From positions 43,521,275 through 43,585,274 of the forward strand of contig OY987332.1 in the NCBI GenBank assembly GCA_963920685.1: a DNA stretch of 64,000 nucleotides. Direction: 5' to 3'. The notes under the pieces were generated by a model. That model was not told the DNA's origin and did not search any database. It saw only the letters and a program-made list of their open reading frames with translations. Of the stretch, positions 22,033 to 29,978 are shown in pieces. How positions within the stretch are numbered: the stretch's first letter is position 1; each line of letters opens with the position of its first letter. The position numbers were made by a program, and so were the translations under genes. Source of the DNA: Polydrusus tereticollis. Its lineage: Eukaryota > Arthropoda > Insecta > Coleoptera > Curculionidae.

Positions 22033-22213
22033 GCAAAATGAAGTTCATATGCTTGTGGTATGGTCCTTTGCCTATAGGAGCGCCCGAAAGAGTAATTTTA
22101 GAAGCCAATATCTGGACCAACTACGATTCAAAAGACGAATTCAGCAATTTAAAATTGAACTTTTTAATATTTTAAATGAAAAACATAGAATATATGCTAA
22201 TAGGTTTAATTAG
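21989..22213 (+). CDS. PPP1R15/GADD34-like protein phosphatase 1 regulatory protein
   Basis: 74 residues from ATG at 21989 (a second ATG at 22007 would give 68). It matches the conserved C-terminal core of PPP1R15 proteins, which recruit PP1 to dephosphorylate eIF2alpha and restart translation. Matching features are a PP1-docking RVxF-type motif KTVTFSE, then EVHMLVVWSFAYRSARKS, then LRFKRRIQQ, and a short helical tail LNEKHRIYANRF. The usual Gly-Pro-Trp after the ARK segment is replaced by SNF, so the Trp that meets actin in cellular PPP1R15 is missing. Several large DNA viruses carry stand-alone mimics of this core to counter eIF2alpha kinases; the same role here is inference. It is preceded by a 44-bp overlap with the 21355 gene and is the last plus-strand gene before the convergent integrase. 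Confidence 0.85.
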   Translation: MDRKGNMKKTVTFSEQNEVHMLVVWSFAYRSARKSNFRSQYLDQLRFKRRIQQFKIELFNILNEKHRIYANRFN

Positions 22214-22265
22214 TAATAAAATACATTTGATTAACATACTTGTTTTATTTCTTAATTATAATATA

Positions 22266-23195
22266 TTACAAAACATCTTTTTTGGGAATCCATGAATTGT
22301 TAGATTTGTCAAGGCCCAACCATTTAACAAATACTTGACTTCCTTTTTTCCTTAATATTTTTTCAACTAAATATACGTCTGGATATTGCACTTTTTGTAA
22401 CTCCTCTTGATAGAATCCACCTTCAATTTTTTCATTTTTCTCATCTTTCAGAAGATACGTGGTGGGGTTTGTCAGGTTTACTTTTCTTATTTGAAAAATT
22501 TCAGTCGACCAATTGGGTGTATAGCCTTTTGCGAACAACTCCCTTTGCTTCGAAATGCGAACAAAGTCATTAACTTTAAACTTTCTACGATCCAAGTCGA
22601 CTATTTTTTTAAAAGTGAAAGAATTTTGTAATATTGTTTTTTCATTTCCTGGGTTAACATCAACCGGTTTATAACCAGTAGTGCTATGAGTGGTATTATT
22701 ATATTTTTCAACAATACTTGGCAACGCTGTATACCATTTATAACTACCTTGATTACTAAAATATTTCCACATAATATTTTTAAGAGTTCGATTAACGCGT
22801 TCAACTATACTTGCTTTCAGGTTGGAAAAAGTGCTGTAATGATTGATTTTAAACTCGTTCATAAGCTGTTGAAAATCTTTATTGTAAAACTCCTTGCCTA
22901 AATCAGTTTGTAAATTTGTGGGTTTACTGGTTTGGTCTAATATTGTTTTCATAGCTCGAGTAACCTCTTTTCCTTGCTTACTTTTAAGGGGTTGAGCCCA
23001 GACGTATTTTGAAAATGTGTTTATTACTATCAAAATATATCTATATCCCCTGTTTAATTTAGCATAGGGAAGCATTTCTACCAAATCAGCCTGCCACAAG
23101 TCGTTCAAGCTCCTAATAACCACCCTTCTCCTTTTGTAATTTCTCCTAGCAGGTTTATGTAATTCGTCGACAACTGTTTCCTTAGCGATAGACAT
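22266..23195 (-). CDS. int: Polinton integrase with C-terminal chromodomain
   Basis: 309 residues from ATG at 23195. The DDE catalytic core (RNase H fold) shows WQADLVEM (first Asp), QTDLGKEFYN (second Asp) and SIVERVNRTLK (Glu), with about 33 residues between the last two. A basic segment NYKRRRVVI precedes it. The C-terminus, YLVEKILRKKGSQVFVKWLG with NNSWIPKKDVL, is a chromodomain that may guide insertion to marked chromatin. Integrase joins the element ends to target DNA with a 6-bp stagger, matching the duplication seen. The gene is last in a four-gene minus-strand block and lies 5 bp from the coiled-coil gene. All catalytic residues are intact. Confidence 0.95.
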   Translation of the reverse strand: MSIAKETVVDELHKPARRNYKRRRVVIRSLNDLWQADLVEMLPYAKLNRGYRYILIVINTFSKYVWAQPLKSKQGKEVTRAMKTILDQTSKPTNLQTDLGKEFYNKDFQQLMNEFKINHYSTFSNLKASIVERVNRTLKNIMWKYFSNQGSYKWYTALPSIVEKYNNTTHSTTGYKPVDVNPGNEKTILQNSFTFKKIVDLDRRKFKVNDFVRISKQRELFAKGYTPNWSTEIFQIRKVNLTNPTTYLLKDEKNEKIEGGFYQEELQKVQYPDVYLVEKILRKKGSQVFVKWLGLDKSNNSWIPKKDVL

Positions 23196-23200
23196 TACGA

Positions 23201-24025
23201 TTAATCAAATGATTTAACAAAATAATTATCCCAATAGCTTTTATACGTATCATCCCATTCTTTAAGCTTTTCACTTAAAATTACTGTATCTTCTTTAAAA
23301 TATTCGACAATTTTATCAATATTTTTGCTTACATCATCAAGATTATCTTTAATTTTAGTGTTTAGATATTTTAGTGATGTAGGATTAAGTATTGTGTCTA
23401 GTTCGCCCATCCCTTCATCTATCTTATTTATTTCTTCATGTAATTTCTTAACAATGCTTTGCAAGACAGAATTAATACTAATTACAATCCGCCTTTCTGA
23501 TAAAGGCAGCTCATAAATTTGTCGACCATTAAGAAAACTATCCACTATTTCTGCTTTAGTTGTATTTAAATTTTCAACATTTGCTCTAAAGGCTTTAATT
23601 TTTTCCTTTGCATTGAAAAATACTACTTCTTTAATTTTTGTGTTCATTATTTCGTTTATTTTTTCAATATCAGCTTTCAAGGTTATATTTTCACTTGTAT
23701 TATTTAATATTCTCTTGTTGATATTTTTTATAGTTTCCTTGCCGGAATTTTCTTCCTGTGTATATTTTTGCTCTAATGTTAGTACTTGGTCTTCACAAAA
23801 TTTTAACTTTTTCGTCACATTGCTAATATTTTCAACATTTTCAAGTGATCGTTTATTTTGTATCATTAATTCTTTTTTAAAATTTGAAGTTTCCAAGTGA
23901 TTTTGTTGCGATTCATATTTAAAGTGTTCAACTACCTTGTTTTCAATATAATTTAAATTTTTTGAAATGTGGCGACCAAATTTGTCGATAGTCATTTTGT
24001 AAGTGTTCTGAAACAGGTGTAGCAT
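23201..24025 (-). CDS. Polinton coiled-coil protein
   Basis: 274 residues, ATG at 24025 (MLHLFQNTYKMTIDKFG). Most of the chain (about 30-230) is strongly helical and charged, with long heptad-like runs such as KNLNYIENKVVEHFKYES, ENVENISNVTKKLKF and LKADIEKINEIMNTKIK, predicting an elongated coiled coil. A short GRQIYELPLSERR break lies near residue 165. Position between integrase (5 bp) and the DUF8207-like gene (4 bp) is typical of insect Polintons, where such proteins are thought to be structural or assembly factors. No enzymatic motif seen, so the role is inference. Confidence 0.75.
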   Translation of the reverse strand: MLHLFQNTYKMTIDKFGRHISKNLNYIENKVVEHFKYESQQNHLETSNFKKELMIQNKRSLENVENISNVTKKLKFCEDQVLTLEQKYTQEENSGKETIKNINKRILNNTSENITLKADIEKINEIMNTKIKEVVFFNAKEKIKAFRANVENLNTTKAEIVDSFLNGRQIYELPLSERRIVISINSVLQSIVKKLHEEINKIDEGMGELDTILNPTSLKYLNTKIKDNLDDVSKNIDKIVEYFKEDTVILSEKLKEWDDTYKSYWDNYFVKSFD

Positions 24026-24029
24026 TCAC

Positions 24030-25166
24030 TTATATGATGACGTTAGCCTCCTTGAGCTCCTCAATGATTGATATTGCTTCATTATTATGACCGGTATGGC
24101 CAGCATTCGTTGAGGCCACCAATAAACGAAGTCTATCAACAAGCTCGTTAACATTATCCCAATATACATAATCAGTATTATTTTTATTAACTTTAAGAGT
24201 TAAACCTGATCCTTCTGTAGTTGTTCTTTGAGCTCTATACGGAGCCTTACGTCTTGTGAATGTTGAGATAAACCTTTCGGCTGCAGGATTAAGAGCTCTT
24301 GTTTTTGTTATTCCTTTTTTTTGTAAGTATGGTCCAATTATTGTAACATATTTACGCGATCCATTCCCTTGAACTTGCTCGTCAGGACTATTATTCCTAC
24401 GATATGCATTAGTTCGTGCTAGAATATCCATATAATTATCCAAGTCTTTAGCACTGTAACCTTTTGGATCTTTTTTAAATATTAATTCATATAAACCGGG
24501 GGTGCCTTGATAGGTAATCTCTTTTACTTTAATATCTTTTCCAATAATTTCTACAGTTTCTTGTGTTAGTCCCAAAAAAAATTTTTCCGTTTCCAAATCA
24601 TGAACTATACCATAATGGTGATCAAACGTATGTTCTAAATCCTTGACACCTTCATCAATGTATTGACGAGGTAAGTTGTCAAAGTCGTTTAGCCAATCTT
24701 GATATCCAGGTGTACCAACATAAGTCTGGATTGTTTGTCTAGTTTGTTCCAATAGATCTGAAAGATTTCCTATCGTTGAATCGGATGATGAAGATAATGG
24801 CTCTGTTTCAGCTATAACACTAGTTTCTTGTATGGTTGGGATATGACTCACTGAAGCGACGCTAGTATCAAAAAAGGAGAGTATTTCTGTTGGTAGAACT
24901 GGGGTCTTCCCAGTTTTTCTTATGTTTTTTGTTCTTTGGGGGGTTGATGTTTTATAAAACCTTGTAAATGACGGCTCCTCATCTTTTATGACAACAGGTT
25001 CAATTTTACCAATGGTTGAAATTAATTCTTGCAAAGGTTGTGTTATTGGTTTATAAGTTTCTTCCAGCCTCGAATAAGACTCAAATTCAGCATTTTTTAA
25101 AGCTTGAAATTTTTTCTTAACTGCCTTTCTTGATTTAACAAGTTGTCTTGCTAATTGTTCATTCAT
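24030..25166 (-). CDS. Conserved Polinton protein, DUF8207-like
   Basis: 378 residues, ATG at 25166 (MNEQLARQLVKSRKAVKKKF). Basic helical N-terminus, a Ser/Thr-rich linker (about 75-150), then a conserved C-terminal domain. That domain has IKVKEITYQGTPGLYELIF, KDPKGYSAKDLDNYMDIL, NAYRRNNSP, NGSRKYVTIIGPYL and a closing SGLTLKV. This pattern is widespread in arthropod genomes next to Polinton genes and corresponds, to my recollection, to the DUF8207 family. The exact accession should be checked. Its function is unknown, and the gene's place beside the ATPase and coiled-coil genes suggests a virion or assembly part. Separated from the downstream gene by 4 bp. Confidence 0.75.
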   Translation of the reverse strand: MNEQLARQLVKSRKAVKKKFQALKNAEFESYSRLEETYKPITQPLQELISTIGKIEPVVIKDEEPSFTRFYKTSTPQRTKNIRKTGKTPVLPTEILSFFDTSVASVSHIPTIQETSVIAETEPLSSSSDSTIGNLSDLLEQTRQTIQTYVGTPGYQDWLNDFDNLPRQYIDEGVKDLEHTFDHHYGIVHDLETEKFFLGLTQETVEIIGKDIKVKEITYQGTPGLYELIFKKDPKGYSAKDLDNYMDILARTNAYRRNNSPDEQVQGNGSRKYVTIIGPYLQKKGITKTRALNPAAERFISTFTRRKAPYRAQRTTTEGSGLTLKVNKNNTDYVYWDNVNELVDRLRLLVASTNAGHTGHNNEAISIIEELKEANVII

Positions 25167-25211
25167 GACTGTATATTTTGAAATAGCTGTTTTTGTCTAG
25201 TAGTGTTGTTT

Positions 25212-25895
25212 TTATAAGTAAATGTAGGAATCGAAACCTTTTCGATATCTACCTGAATTTATACCGGAATCTTTATCTATTACCATGAATCCAAATTTCT
25301 CTCGCCAGCACAATAAACACATTTCTTTAAACTGATTAAAGGTCATATCAACGTTAACGTGATCATTATAAACATGTTTTAAATTTGTATTGTCTTGTTG
25401 AAAAATAACAATTAAATTTGCATTGTCACGAATTAGCTGCTTAGGAATAGAAGAATATGTTTGACACAAGTAGAAACAATCAGTATTTCTATGTCTTCCA
25501 AAACAAAAGTAATCCTTTACAATTGACTGATTGCAACAAACTATGTCGTCAAAAATTATTAGTGCGTTTGGCATTACTTCTTGGGGTGCAATTATATTCT
25601 CTTCGTCCTCGGATTCGTAATAACCAATTTCCTTTATTGGCTTAAAAAGTGTTCTTAAATATTCATACTTGGGCTGATACAAAGATTTTGAATAAATATA
25701 TAAATTTTCAAATCGTAAACCGTTGGGATCTTCAATTAAGCCAATTACAACGTTTGTTTTACCACAACCTGACGGACCAATAATTAAACATCTTTTGCTA
25801 CTTCCTTCAAACAGTCTTCCGTGTTTTCTAAATTTATTTGTTGATGTATCATGATTCTTAATTATTACAGAGTATGGTTGCTTTTCAACTCTCAT
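25212..25895 (-). CDS. Polinton genome-packaging ATPase (FtsK/HerA, A32-like)
   Basis: 227 residues, ATG at 25895. P-loop ATPase with Walker A GPSGCGKTN (about residue 39-47) and Walker B ALIIFDDIV (about 111-119). The pattern of a DD pair after four hydrophobics and the following CFGRHRNTDCFYLCQTYSS (sensor region) are characteristic of A32-type packaging ATPases found in Polintons, adenovirus-like and giant viruses. It would pump element DNA into preformed capsids. First gene of the minus-strand block, divergent from the PLA2-domain gene with only 71 bp between starts. Confidence 0.9.
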   Translation of the reverse strand: MRVEKQPYSVIIKNHDTSTNKFRKHGRLFEGSSKRCLIIGPSGCGKTNVVIGLIEDPNGLRFENLYIYSKSLYQPKYEYLRTLFKPIKEIGYYESEDEENIIAPQEVMPNALIIFDDIVCCNQSIVKDYFCFGRHRNTDCFYLCQTYSSIPKQLIRDNANLIVIFQQDNTNLKHVYNDHVNVDMTFNQFKEMCLLCWREKFGFMVIDKDSGINSGRYRKGFDSYIYL

Positions 25896-25966
25896 ATTAT
25901 ATAAAAGTACTTAAGTTCACTGTCAAAGTAAAACTAATCATTCTATGTTAAGACTTTAACTATATA
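25896..25966. promoter_or_regulatory. Divergent promoter region between the ATPase and PLA2-domain genes
   Basis: Only 71 bp separate the two start codons, so both promoters must lie here. The AT-rich sequence contains tatataa-like stretches facing each way (tatataatg next to the plus-strand start and attatataaaag next to the minus-strand start). Function is inferred from position. Confidence 0.45.
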
Positions 25967-26779
25967 ATGTTTCAATCACACAACAAACGTGTGACTTACA
26001 AGTCGAACGACAAGCAAAGAGGATCTGGTTTACTAAACACGCTTATCAATAAATTACCCTTTGAATTACATCTTCCTGGTTACAATTTCTGTGGGCCCGG
26101 GACAAAATTAGAAAAAAGATTATCAAGAGGTGACAAGGGAATCAATTTATTAGACGAGGCCTGCAAAGAGCACGACATTGCATATTCGCAATCAAACGAT
26201 ATAAACAGAAGGAACGTTGCCGATAAATTACTGTCTGAGAAAGCAATAGCCCGATTCAGAGCAAAGGACGCTAGTTTTGGAGAAAAAGTGGCAGCGTTAG
26301 GCATTAGTGGCACTATGAACGTCAAACGAAAGTTAGGTATGGGTCTAAAAAGAAAAAAGACAAAAGGGCGAGGAATAACTTTGCATCAAGCCATTGCGCA
26401 AGCAAGAAAAGGACTTAAGGGAAAGCAGTTTAAAAGTTTACAAGCGGGTATTAAAACAGCCGTAAAAGCAATTAGGAAAAGTGGTAAGGTGATTGCCCCT
26501 AAAAAAAGAATTATACCTATTCCAAGGAGTGGGGGATTTTTACCACTTATACCATTATTTGCGGGCCTGTCAGCTTTAGGTGCCCTAGGAGGAGGCGCCG
26601 CAGGAGTAGCAAAAGCCATTAACGACGCAAAAGCAGCCAAACAAAAATTAGAAGAAGATAAAAGACACAATCAAACGATGGAGTCTATAGCAATAGGACA
26701 AAAAGGAAGCGGGCTGTATTTAAAACCCTATAAATCGGGGTGTGGTTTGTATTTGAAGCCCTATTCAAAAAACTGCTAA
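25967..26779 (+). CDS. Minor capsid protein with phospholipase A2 domain
   Basis: 270 residues, ATG at 25967. Residues 35-70 match the PLA2 domain found in parvovirus VP1 and Polinton minor capsid proteins: LPGYNFCGPGT (Ca-binding loop) and LLDEACKEHDIAYSQS, where His-Asp is the catalytic pair. PLA2 is used to breach membranes during entry. It is followed by very basic segments (KLGMGLKRKKTKGRG, KSGKVIAPKKR), then a glycine/alanine-rich hydrophobic stretch (PLIPLFAGLSALGALGGGAAG). The tail carries a duplicated motif, GSGLYLKPYKSG and GCGLYLKPYSK, like adenovirus core or cement peptides. The last 40 bases overlap the protease frame, and a slippery heptamer precedes the stop. Confidence 0.85.
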   Translation: MFQSHNKRVTYKSNDKQRGSGLLNTLINKLPFELHLPGYNFCGPGTKLEKRLSRGDKGINLLDEACKEHDIAYSQSNDINRRNVADKLLSEKAIARFRAKDASFGEKVAALGISGTMNVKRKLGMGLKRKKTKGRGITLHQAIAQARKGLKGKQFKSLQAGIKTAVKAIRKSGKVIAPKKRIIPIPRSGGFLPLIPLFAGLSALGALGGGAAGVAKAINDAKAAKQKLEEDKRHNQTMESIAIGQKGSGLYLKPYKSGCGLYLKPYSKNC

Positions 26780-27150
26780 AACATATACCCCTAAAAACTC
26801 TTACTAATTATGATTTACTAAAATACATAAAATTTCTACAAATTCCCAAGTTTAGAGGTATATTTATGAGAAATAAGCTTCCTAAAAAAATAAAAGACAA
26901 TGAAAGTGGTATTATTAATCTAGATGATTATAGTGGTGATGGAACTCATTGGACAGCCTACATAAAAAAAGAAAAACAAATAACCTACTTTGATAGTTAT
27001 GGTAATCTGCGACCACCCGCTGAATTAATAACATATTTCTTCAGCGATAAAAATAAAAATGTTATAAATTATAATTATAACAGGTTTCAAGATTTTAACG
27101 CGACAAATTGCGGACAGTTGTGTCTAATATTTCTTTATAATAACACATGA
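26740..27150 (+). CDS. Adenain-like cysteine protease
   Basis: Polinton maturation protease of the adenovirus type, which cleaves capsid precursors. The catalytic triad is visible: His in DGTHWTAY, Asp in TYFDSYGN and Cys in TNCGQLCL. The N-terminal sequence LTNYDLLKYIKFLQIP and FRGIFMRNKLPKK is what related proteases have. The first ATG (26866) falls inside this conserved part, so translation probably begins earlier, at a non-AUG codon or as a -1 frameshift product of the upstream gene. Coordinates given start at a GTG in the open frame. About 126-136 residues, shorter than adenovirus protease, but all catalytic residues are kept. Confidence 0.85.
   Translation: MWFVFEALFKKLLKHIPLKTLTNYDLLKYIKFLQIPKFRGIFMRNKLPKKIKDNESGIINLDDYSGDGTHWTAYIKKEKQITYFDSYGNLRPPAELITYFFSDKNKNVINYNYNRFQDFNATNCGQLCLIFLYNNT
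26767..26773 (+). promoter_or_regulatory. Candidate -1 ribosomal frameshift site A_AAA_AAC between PLA2-domain protein and protease
   Basis: The zero frame reads tcA AAA AAC TGC TAA, a canonical X_XXY_YYZ heptamer two codons before the stop. A -1 slip enters exactly the protease frame (CTG CTA AAA CAT). The protease frame has no ATG between its opening at 26734 and 26866, which lies inside conserved sequence. Confidence 0.55.
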
Positions 27151-27192
27151 TACCCAATAAAGATTTATTCATTTGCGAAATATTAAAGGGGC

Positions 27193-27888
27193 ATGTCCTA
27201 TAGTTTTGTTATTAGCGGCAATTCAGCCATCTTAACTACTGAATTTCACCCTCCCATATATCTAGAGGAAAATATCGATTACGTTATTGGACTTGTAAAT
27301 TTTGAAACATTTAATGCAATTCCCAACATTGATGAGAGTAATAATCGTTTCTTTTACGGTGAAACTGGTGAATTTATAACTATCCCGCCCGGAAGTTATG
27401 AAATTGATAATATCAACAAATTACTGCAAGACAAATTAGAAGAAAAACAAATTTCATTTTATCTTAACGCTAATAATAATACGTTGCGTTCAGTAATTAA
27501 ATGCTCCGAAACTATTATTTTTAGAGACGGCTCTATAGGCACATTGTTGGGATTTCAAAATCAGATACTAGATTCGAGAGAAATTCATATTTCTGAACGA
27601 CCTGCAGAAATAATTAAAGTAAACTCAATAAATATCGATTGCAGTATCGCTGAAGGTTCATACTTAAATGGTAATCCAGTTCATATAATACATCAATTTT
27701 TCCCCAGTGTGGCTCCTGGTTTTAAAATAATAGAATCACCCCAAAACGTTATATACTTCCCAGTTACTGCCAAGGTAATAGATAAAATAATTATTAAAAT
27801 ATTAGACCAAGAGGGAGAACGTGTTAATTTTAGAGAAGAAACCATAACTTTAAGACTACATCTTAAAAAATTAGATGAACGATGGTGA
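27193..27888 (+). CDS. Polinton minor capsid (penton-like, single jelly-roll) protein
   Basis: 231 residues, ATG at 27193 (MSYSFVISGNSAILTTEF). The chain is almost entirely beta-strand-like, with NIDYVIGLVNFETFN, a GEFITIPPGSYEIDNINKLLQ segment, GSIGTLLGF, and a C-terminal set of strands KIIIKILDQEGERVNFR. This pattern is standard for the insect Polinton penton-like protein encoded just before the major capsid. It would form the five-fold vertices. The stop overlaps the start of the 51-residue gene by 7 bases. Confidence 0.85.
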   Translation: MSYSFVISGNSAILTTEFHPPIYLEENIDYVIGLVNFETFNAIPNIDESNNRFFYGETGEFITIPPGSYEIDNINKLLQDKLEEKQISFYLNANNNTLRSVIKCSETIIFRDGSIGTLLGFQNQILDSREIHISERPAEIIKVNSINIDCSIAEGSYLNGNPVHIIHQFFPSVAPGFKIIESPQNVIYFPVTAKVIDKIIIKILDQEGERVNFREETITLRLHLKKLDERW

Positions 27889-28037
27889 TTATTTATAACA
27901 GGAAAAATCAATATTTTAGTGGAAAGCTTAATAAGAAAGAAAACAATCGTAATTTTCTCAGTAATAAACAGAACTCTCAAAGACTAACACCGTTAAATAG
28001 ACAGTTTCTTATAAGTTTGGGTTTTAAAATTAAATAA
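27882..28037 (+). CDS. Small 51-residue Polinton protein between penton-like and major capsid genes
   Basis: An ATG at 27882 overlaps the penton gene's last codons (ATGGTGA). It encodes 51 residues beginning MVIIYNRKNQYFSGKLNKK and ending LTPLNRQFLISLGFKIK, with its stop 3 bases before the major capsid start. The tight packing on both sides and the open frame support a real gene. It is very basic (many Lys/Arg/Asn), so it could bind DNA or capsid. Family not recognised. Confidence 0.65.
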   Translation: MVIIYNRKNQYFSGKLNKKENNRNFLSNKQNSQRLTPLNRQFLISLGFKIK

Positions 28038-28040
28038 AAT

Positions 28041-29261
28041 ATGGAGTATCTAAACGTTAAAGAAAATGTTCTTGTTGATGATTCAATATTAAGTTGGGAG
28101 GTATTTTCCTTCGATCCCTTTAATCCAACAAAACTCGGACCAAATGATGAAATTCGCATTGCCCTGCAACAGACCGGGAAGTATCCCTTGCCCTGCAAAA
28201 GTGAAATATATTTGGAATTACAAGTTACCAAAGAGGATGGTGCACCGTTAGCAAACACTTTTTTAGTCAACAACGCCCCAGCCTTCTTGTTTAAAGAAAT
28301 GCGTTATGTTTTAAACGGTGTTACTATTGACTCTGTTAGAGATCTCGGCATCACTTCAACACTTAAGGGTTATACGTCGTTTAACCAAAACGAAAGCGCA
28401 AAATTGGAAAATGCCGGCTGGTATCCCAAAGCGAAAGCAACTGATAAAATTATGACCGATGACAAAGGAAACGTCTCTTTGTGCATTCCATTAAAGATGT
28501 ATTCAGGGTTCTTTGAAGATTACAATAAAATTATCCTGAATTCTCAACAAGAGCTAATACTCGTTAGAAGTAATGATTCGGTTGATTCATTACTGCGCAC
28601 TACCGAGGCTGCGGAAACAGCAAAAATTGTAATCACAAGACTTTGCTGGAGGGTTCCACATCTTACTCCGGCAATCCCTCAAGAATTGGCATTAACGAAA
28701 CTTGTCGAGAAAAACAGTGACATACTAATTACTTTTCGAAGTTGGGAGCTAGTTGAATATCCTGAATTACTAGAAACTACAAGGCATAATTGGCCTGTAA
28801 AAACTTCTACCAAGGTTGAAACACCTCGTCATGTTTTAATCGCTTTCCAAAAGAATAGGCGTGGCAATATTAAAATGGATATGAGTAAATTTGATCACTG
28901 TGAATTAAGAAATATAAATGTATTTTTAAACTCTGAACGATATCCCTATAACGACCTTCAACTCGATTTTAAAAACAACAAATTCGCTACACTCTATGAA
29001 ATGTTTTGTGATTTTCGTCAAGTATATTATAACTCTCCGATGGAACCAGTTTTTAGTCCTACCGAGTTTAAGAGTAATGCGCCTATTTCCTACATAAATT
29101 GTTCACATCAAAGGGATCTGTTACAAACTGGTCCAGTTACTATGAGGATTGAATTTGAAACAAAGGAAAAAATACCTGCCAAAACCGCTGCGTATTGTCT
29201 CATTATTCATGATAAAATATTCAGTTACAATCCGCTAACAAAAATAGTAAAGCAACTTTAA
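28041..29261 (+). CDS. Polinton major capsid protein (double jelly-roll)
   Basis: 406 residues, ATG at 28041. It starts MEYLNVKENVLVDDSILSW, followed by PFNPTKLGPNDEIRI and the strand-rich LEITKED-like region, FLFKEMRYVLNGVTIDSVRD, GWYPKAKATDK and LCIPLKMYSGFFEDY. The second half has LRNINVFLNSERYPYNDLQL and YCLIIHDKIFSYNPLT. This is the arrangement of the insect Polinton hexon-like capsid protein, which trimerises to build an icosahedral shell. It is complete with no frame errors. Its presence together with protease and ATPase argues that the element can, or recently could, form virions. Confidence 0.9.
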   Translation: MEYLNVKENVLVDDSILSWEVFSFDPFNPTKLGPNDEIRIALQQTGKYPLPCKSEIYLELQVTKEDGAPLANTFLVNNAPAFLFKEMRYVLNGVTIDSVRDLGITSTLKGYTSFNQNESAKLENAGWYPKAKATDKIMTDDKGNVSLCIPLKMYSGFFEDYNKIILNSQQELILVRSNDSVDSLLRTTEAAETAKIVITRLCWRVPHLTPAIPQELALTKLVEKNSDILITFRSWELVEYPELLETTRHNWPVKTSTKVETPRHVLIAFQKNRRGNIKMDMSKFDHCELRNINVFLNSERYPYNDLQLDFKNNKFATLYEMFCDFRQVYYNSPMEPVFSPTEFKSNAPISYINCSHQRDLLQTGPVTMRIEFETKEKIPAKTAAYCLIIHDKIFSYNPLTKIVKQL

Positions 29262-29328
29262 ATCCCCTACCACCCGGACTAATGTTTTATATATATTCAG
29301 TTATTTACGAAGCTTAGTAGTGGTGAGA

Positions 29329-29484
29329 ATGTCTTTAGAAGAGGAGTTTTCTGAACGATTACACACTTTTATGTATAAGTTAAATATACTTAAAAAGGAT
29401 ATCGAACACTATTCTAAAAAGTTTTCTATGTTTAAAAATTTTTCTGCTTTAAAAATTAATGATGGGTTCCAGAATTGTTATTGA
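29329..29484 (+). CDS. Small 51-residue Polinton helical protein
   Basis: ATG at 29329, 51 residues. MSLEEEFSERLHTFMYKLNI is followed by a charged amphipathic stretch KKDIEHYSKKFSMFKNF, predicting one or two helices. The last 26 bases overlap the next gene's start in another frame. No family recognised. It lies downstream of the major capsid gene, suggesting a structural or accessory role. A spurious frame cannot be excluded at this length. Confidence 0.5.
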   Translation: MSLEEEFSERLHTFMYKLNILKKDIEHYSKKFSMFKNFSALKINDGFQNCY

Positions 29485-29917
29485 TGTACAAGGGTTTAAG
29501 GACGAACATAATAAATTTATACCTAAGGAATTGGCAACCTTTGATGGCTATAAAATAAGTCACTATGTTTTCAAACAACCCTTTGCAATAAATTTGCTTC
29601 CTAAGGAACAATACAAGCAAGCTACCTGGTTAATGAAAAATCATCATTGCATAAACTGGAACCTAGGACCTACCCCTCTTCATCATTTCAGCGATATAGC
29701 TAAGAAAATTACTGAAAATAGTGAATTTATTTATGTTAAAGAACCAGAAAAAGCAAAGTTTCTAAGAAAATATTCTTCCAAGCCCATAATCGAACTAGAC
29801 GAAGAACCAGCCTTGCCTCAATCAACACCCAGATGTATATATCATTCAAGGTCACCTTCTGTTTGTGCATTATCTAACGTGTTTTATCTGTACGAAAACT
29901 TTTTGATGAATGAATAA
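29459..29917 (+). CDS. Polinton accessory protein, paralogue 1 (possible DEDD exonuclease-like fold)
   Basis: 152 residues, ATG at 29459 or 29462. It begins RIVIDVQGFKDEHNKFIPKE and continues ATFDGYKISHYVFKQPF, WLMKNHHCINWNLG, IYVKEPEKAKFLRKY, and a Cys/His tail CIYHSRSPSVCALSNV. The opening hhhDhQ...KELA..DG pattern recalls the first motif of DEDD 3'-5' exonucleases, with Gln in place of the usual Glu, so this is only a suggestion. The gene at 30458 is a clear relative with the same motif order. Such pairs suggest duplication inside the element. Proteins of this kind occur elsewhere in arthropod genomes, to my knowledge without known function. Confidence 0.7.
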   Translation: MMGSRIVIDVQGFKDEHNKFIPKELATFDGYKISHYVFKQPFAINLLPKEQYKQATWLMKNHHCINWNLGPTPLHHFSDIAKKITENSEFIYVKEPEKAKFLRKYSSKPIIELDEEPALPQSTPRCIYHSRSPSVCALSNVFYLYENFLMNE

Positions 29918-29978
29918 AAGAAATTTATTTGTATTTACTGTTTTATTTTTAATTTTAGTCTACATTATAATTAGTATA

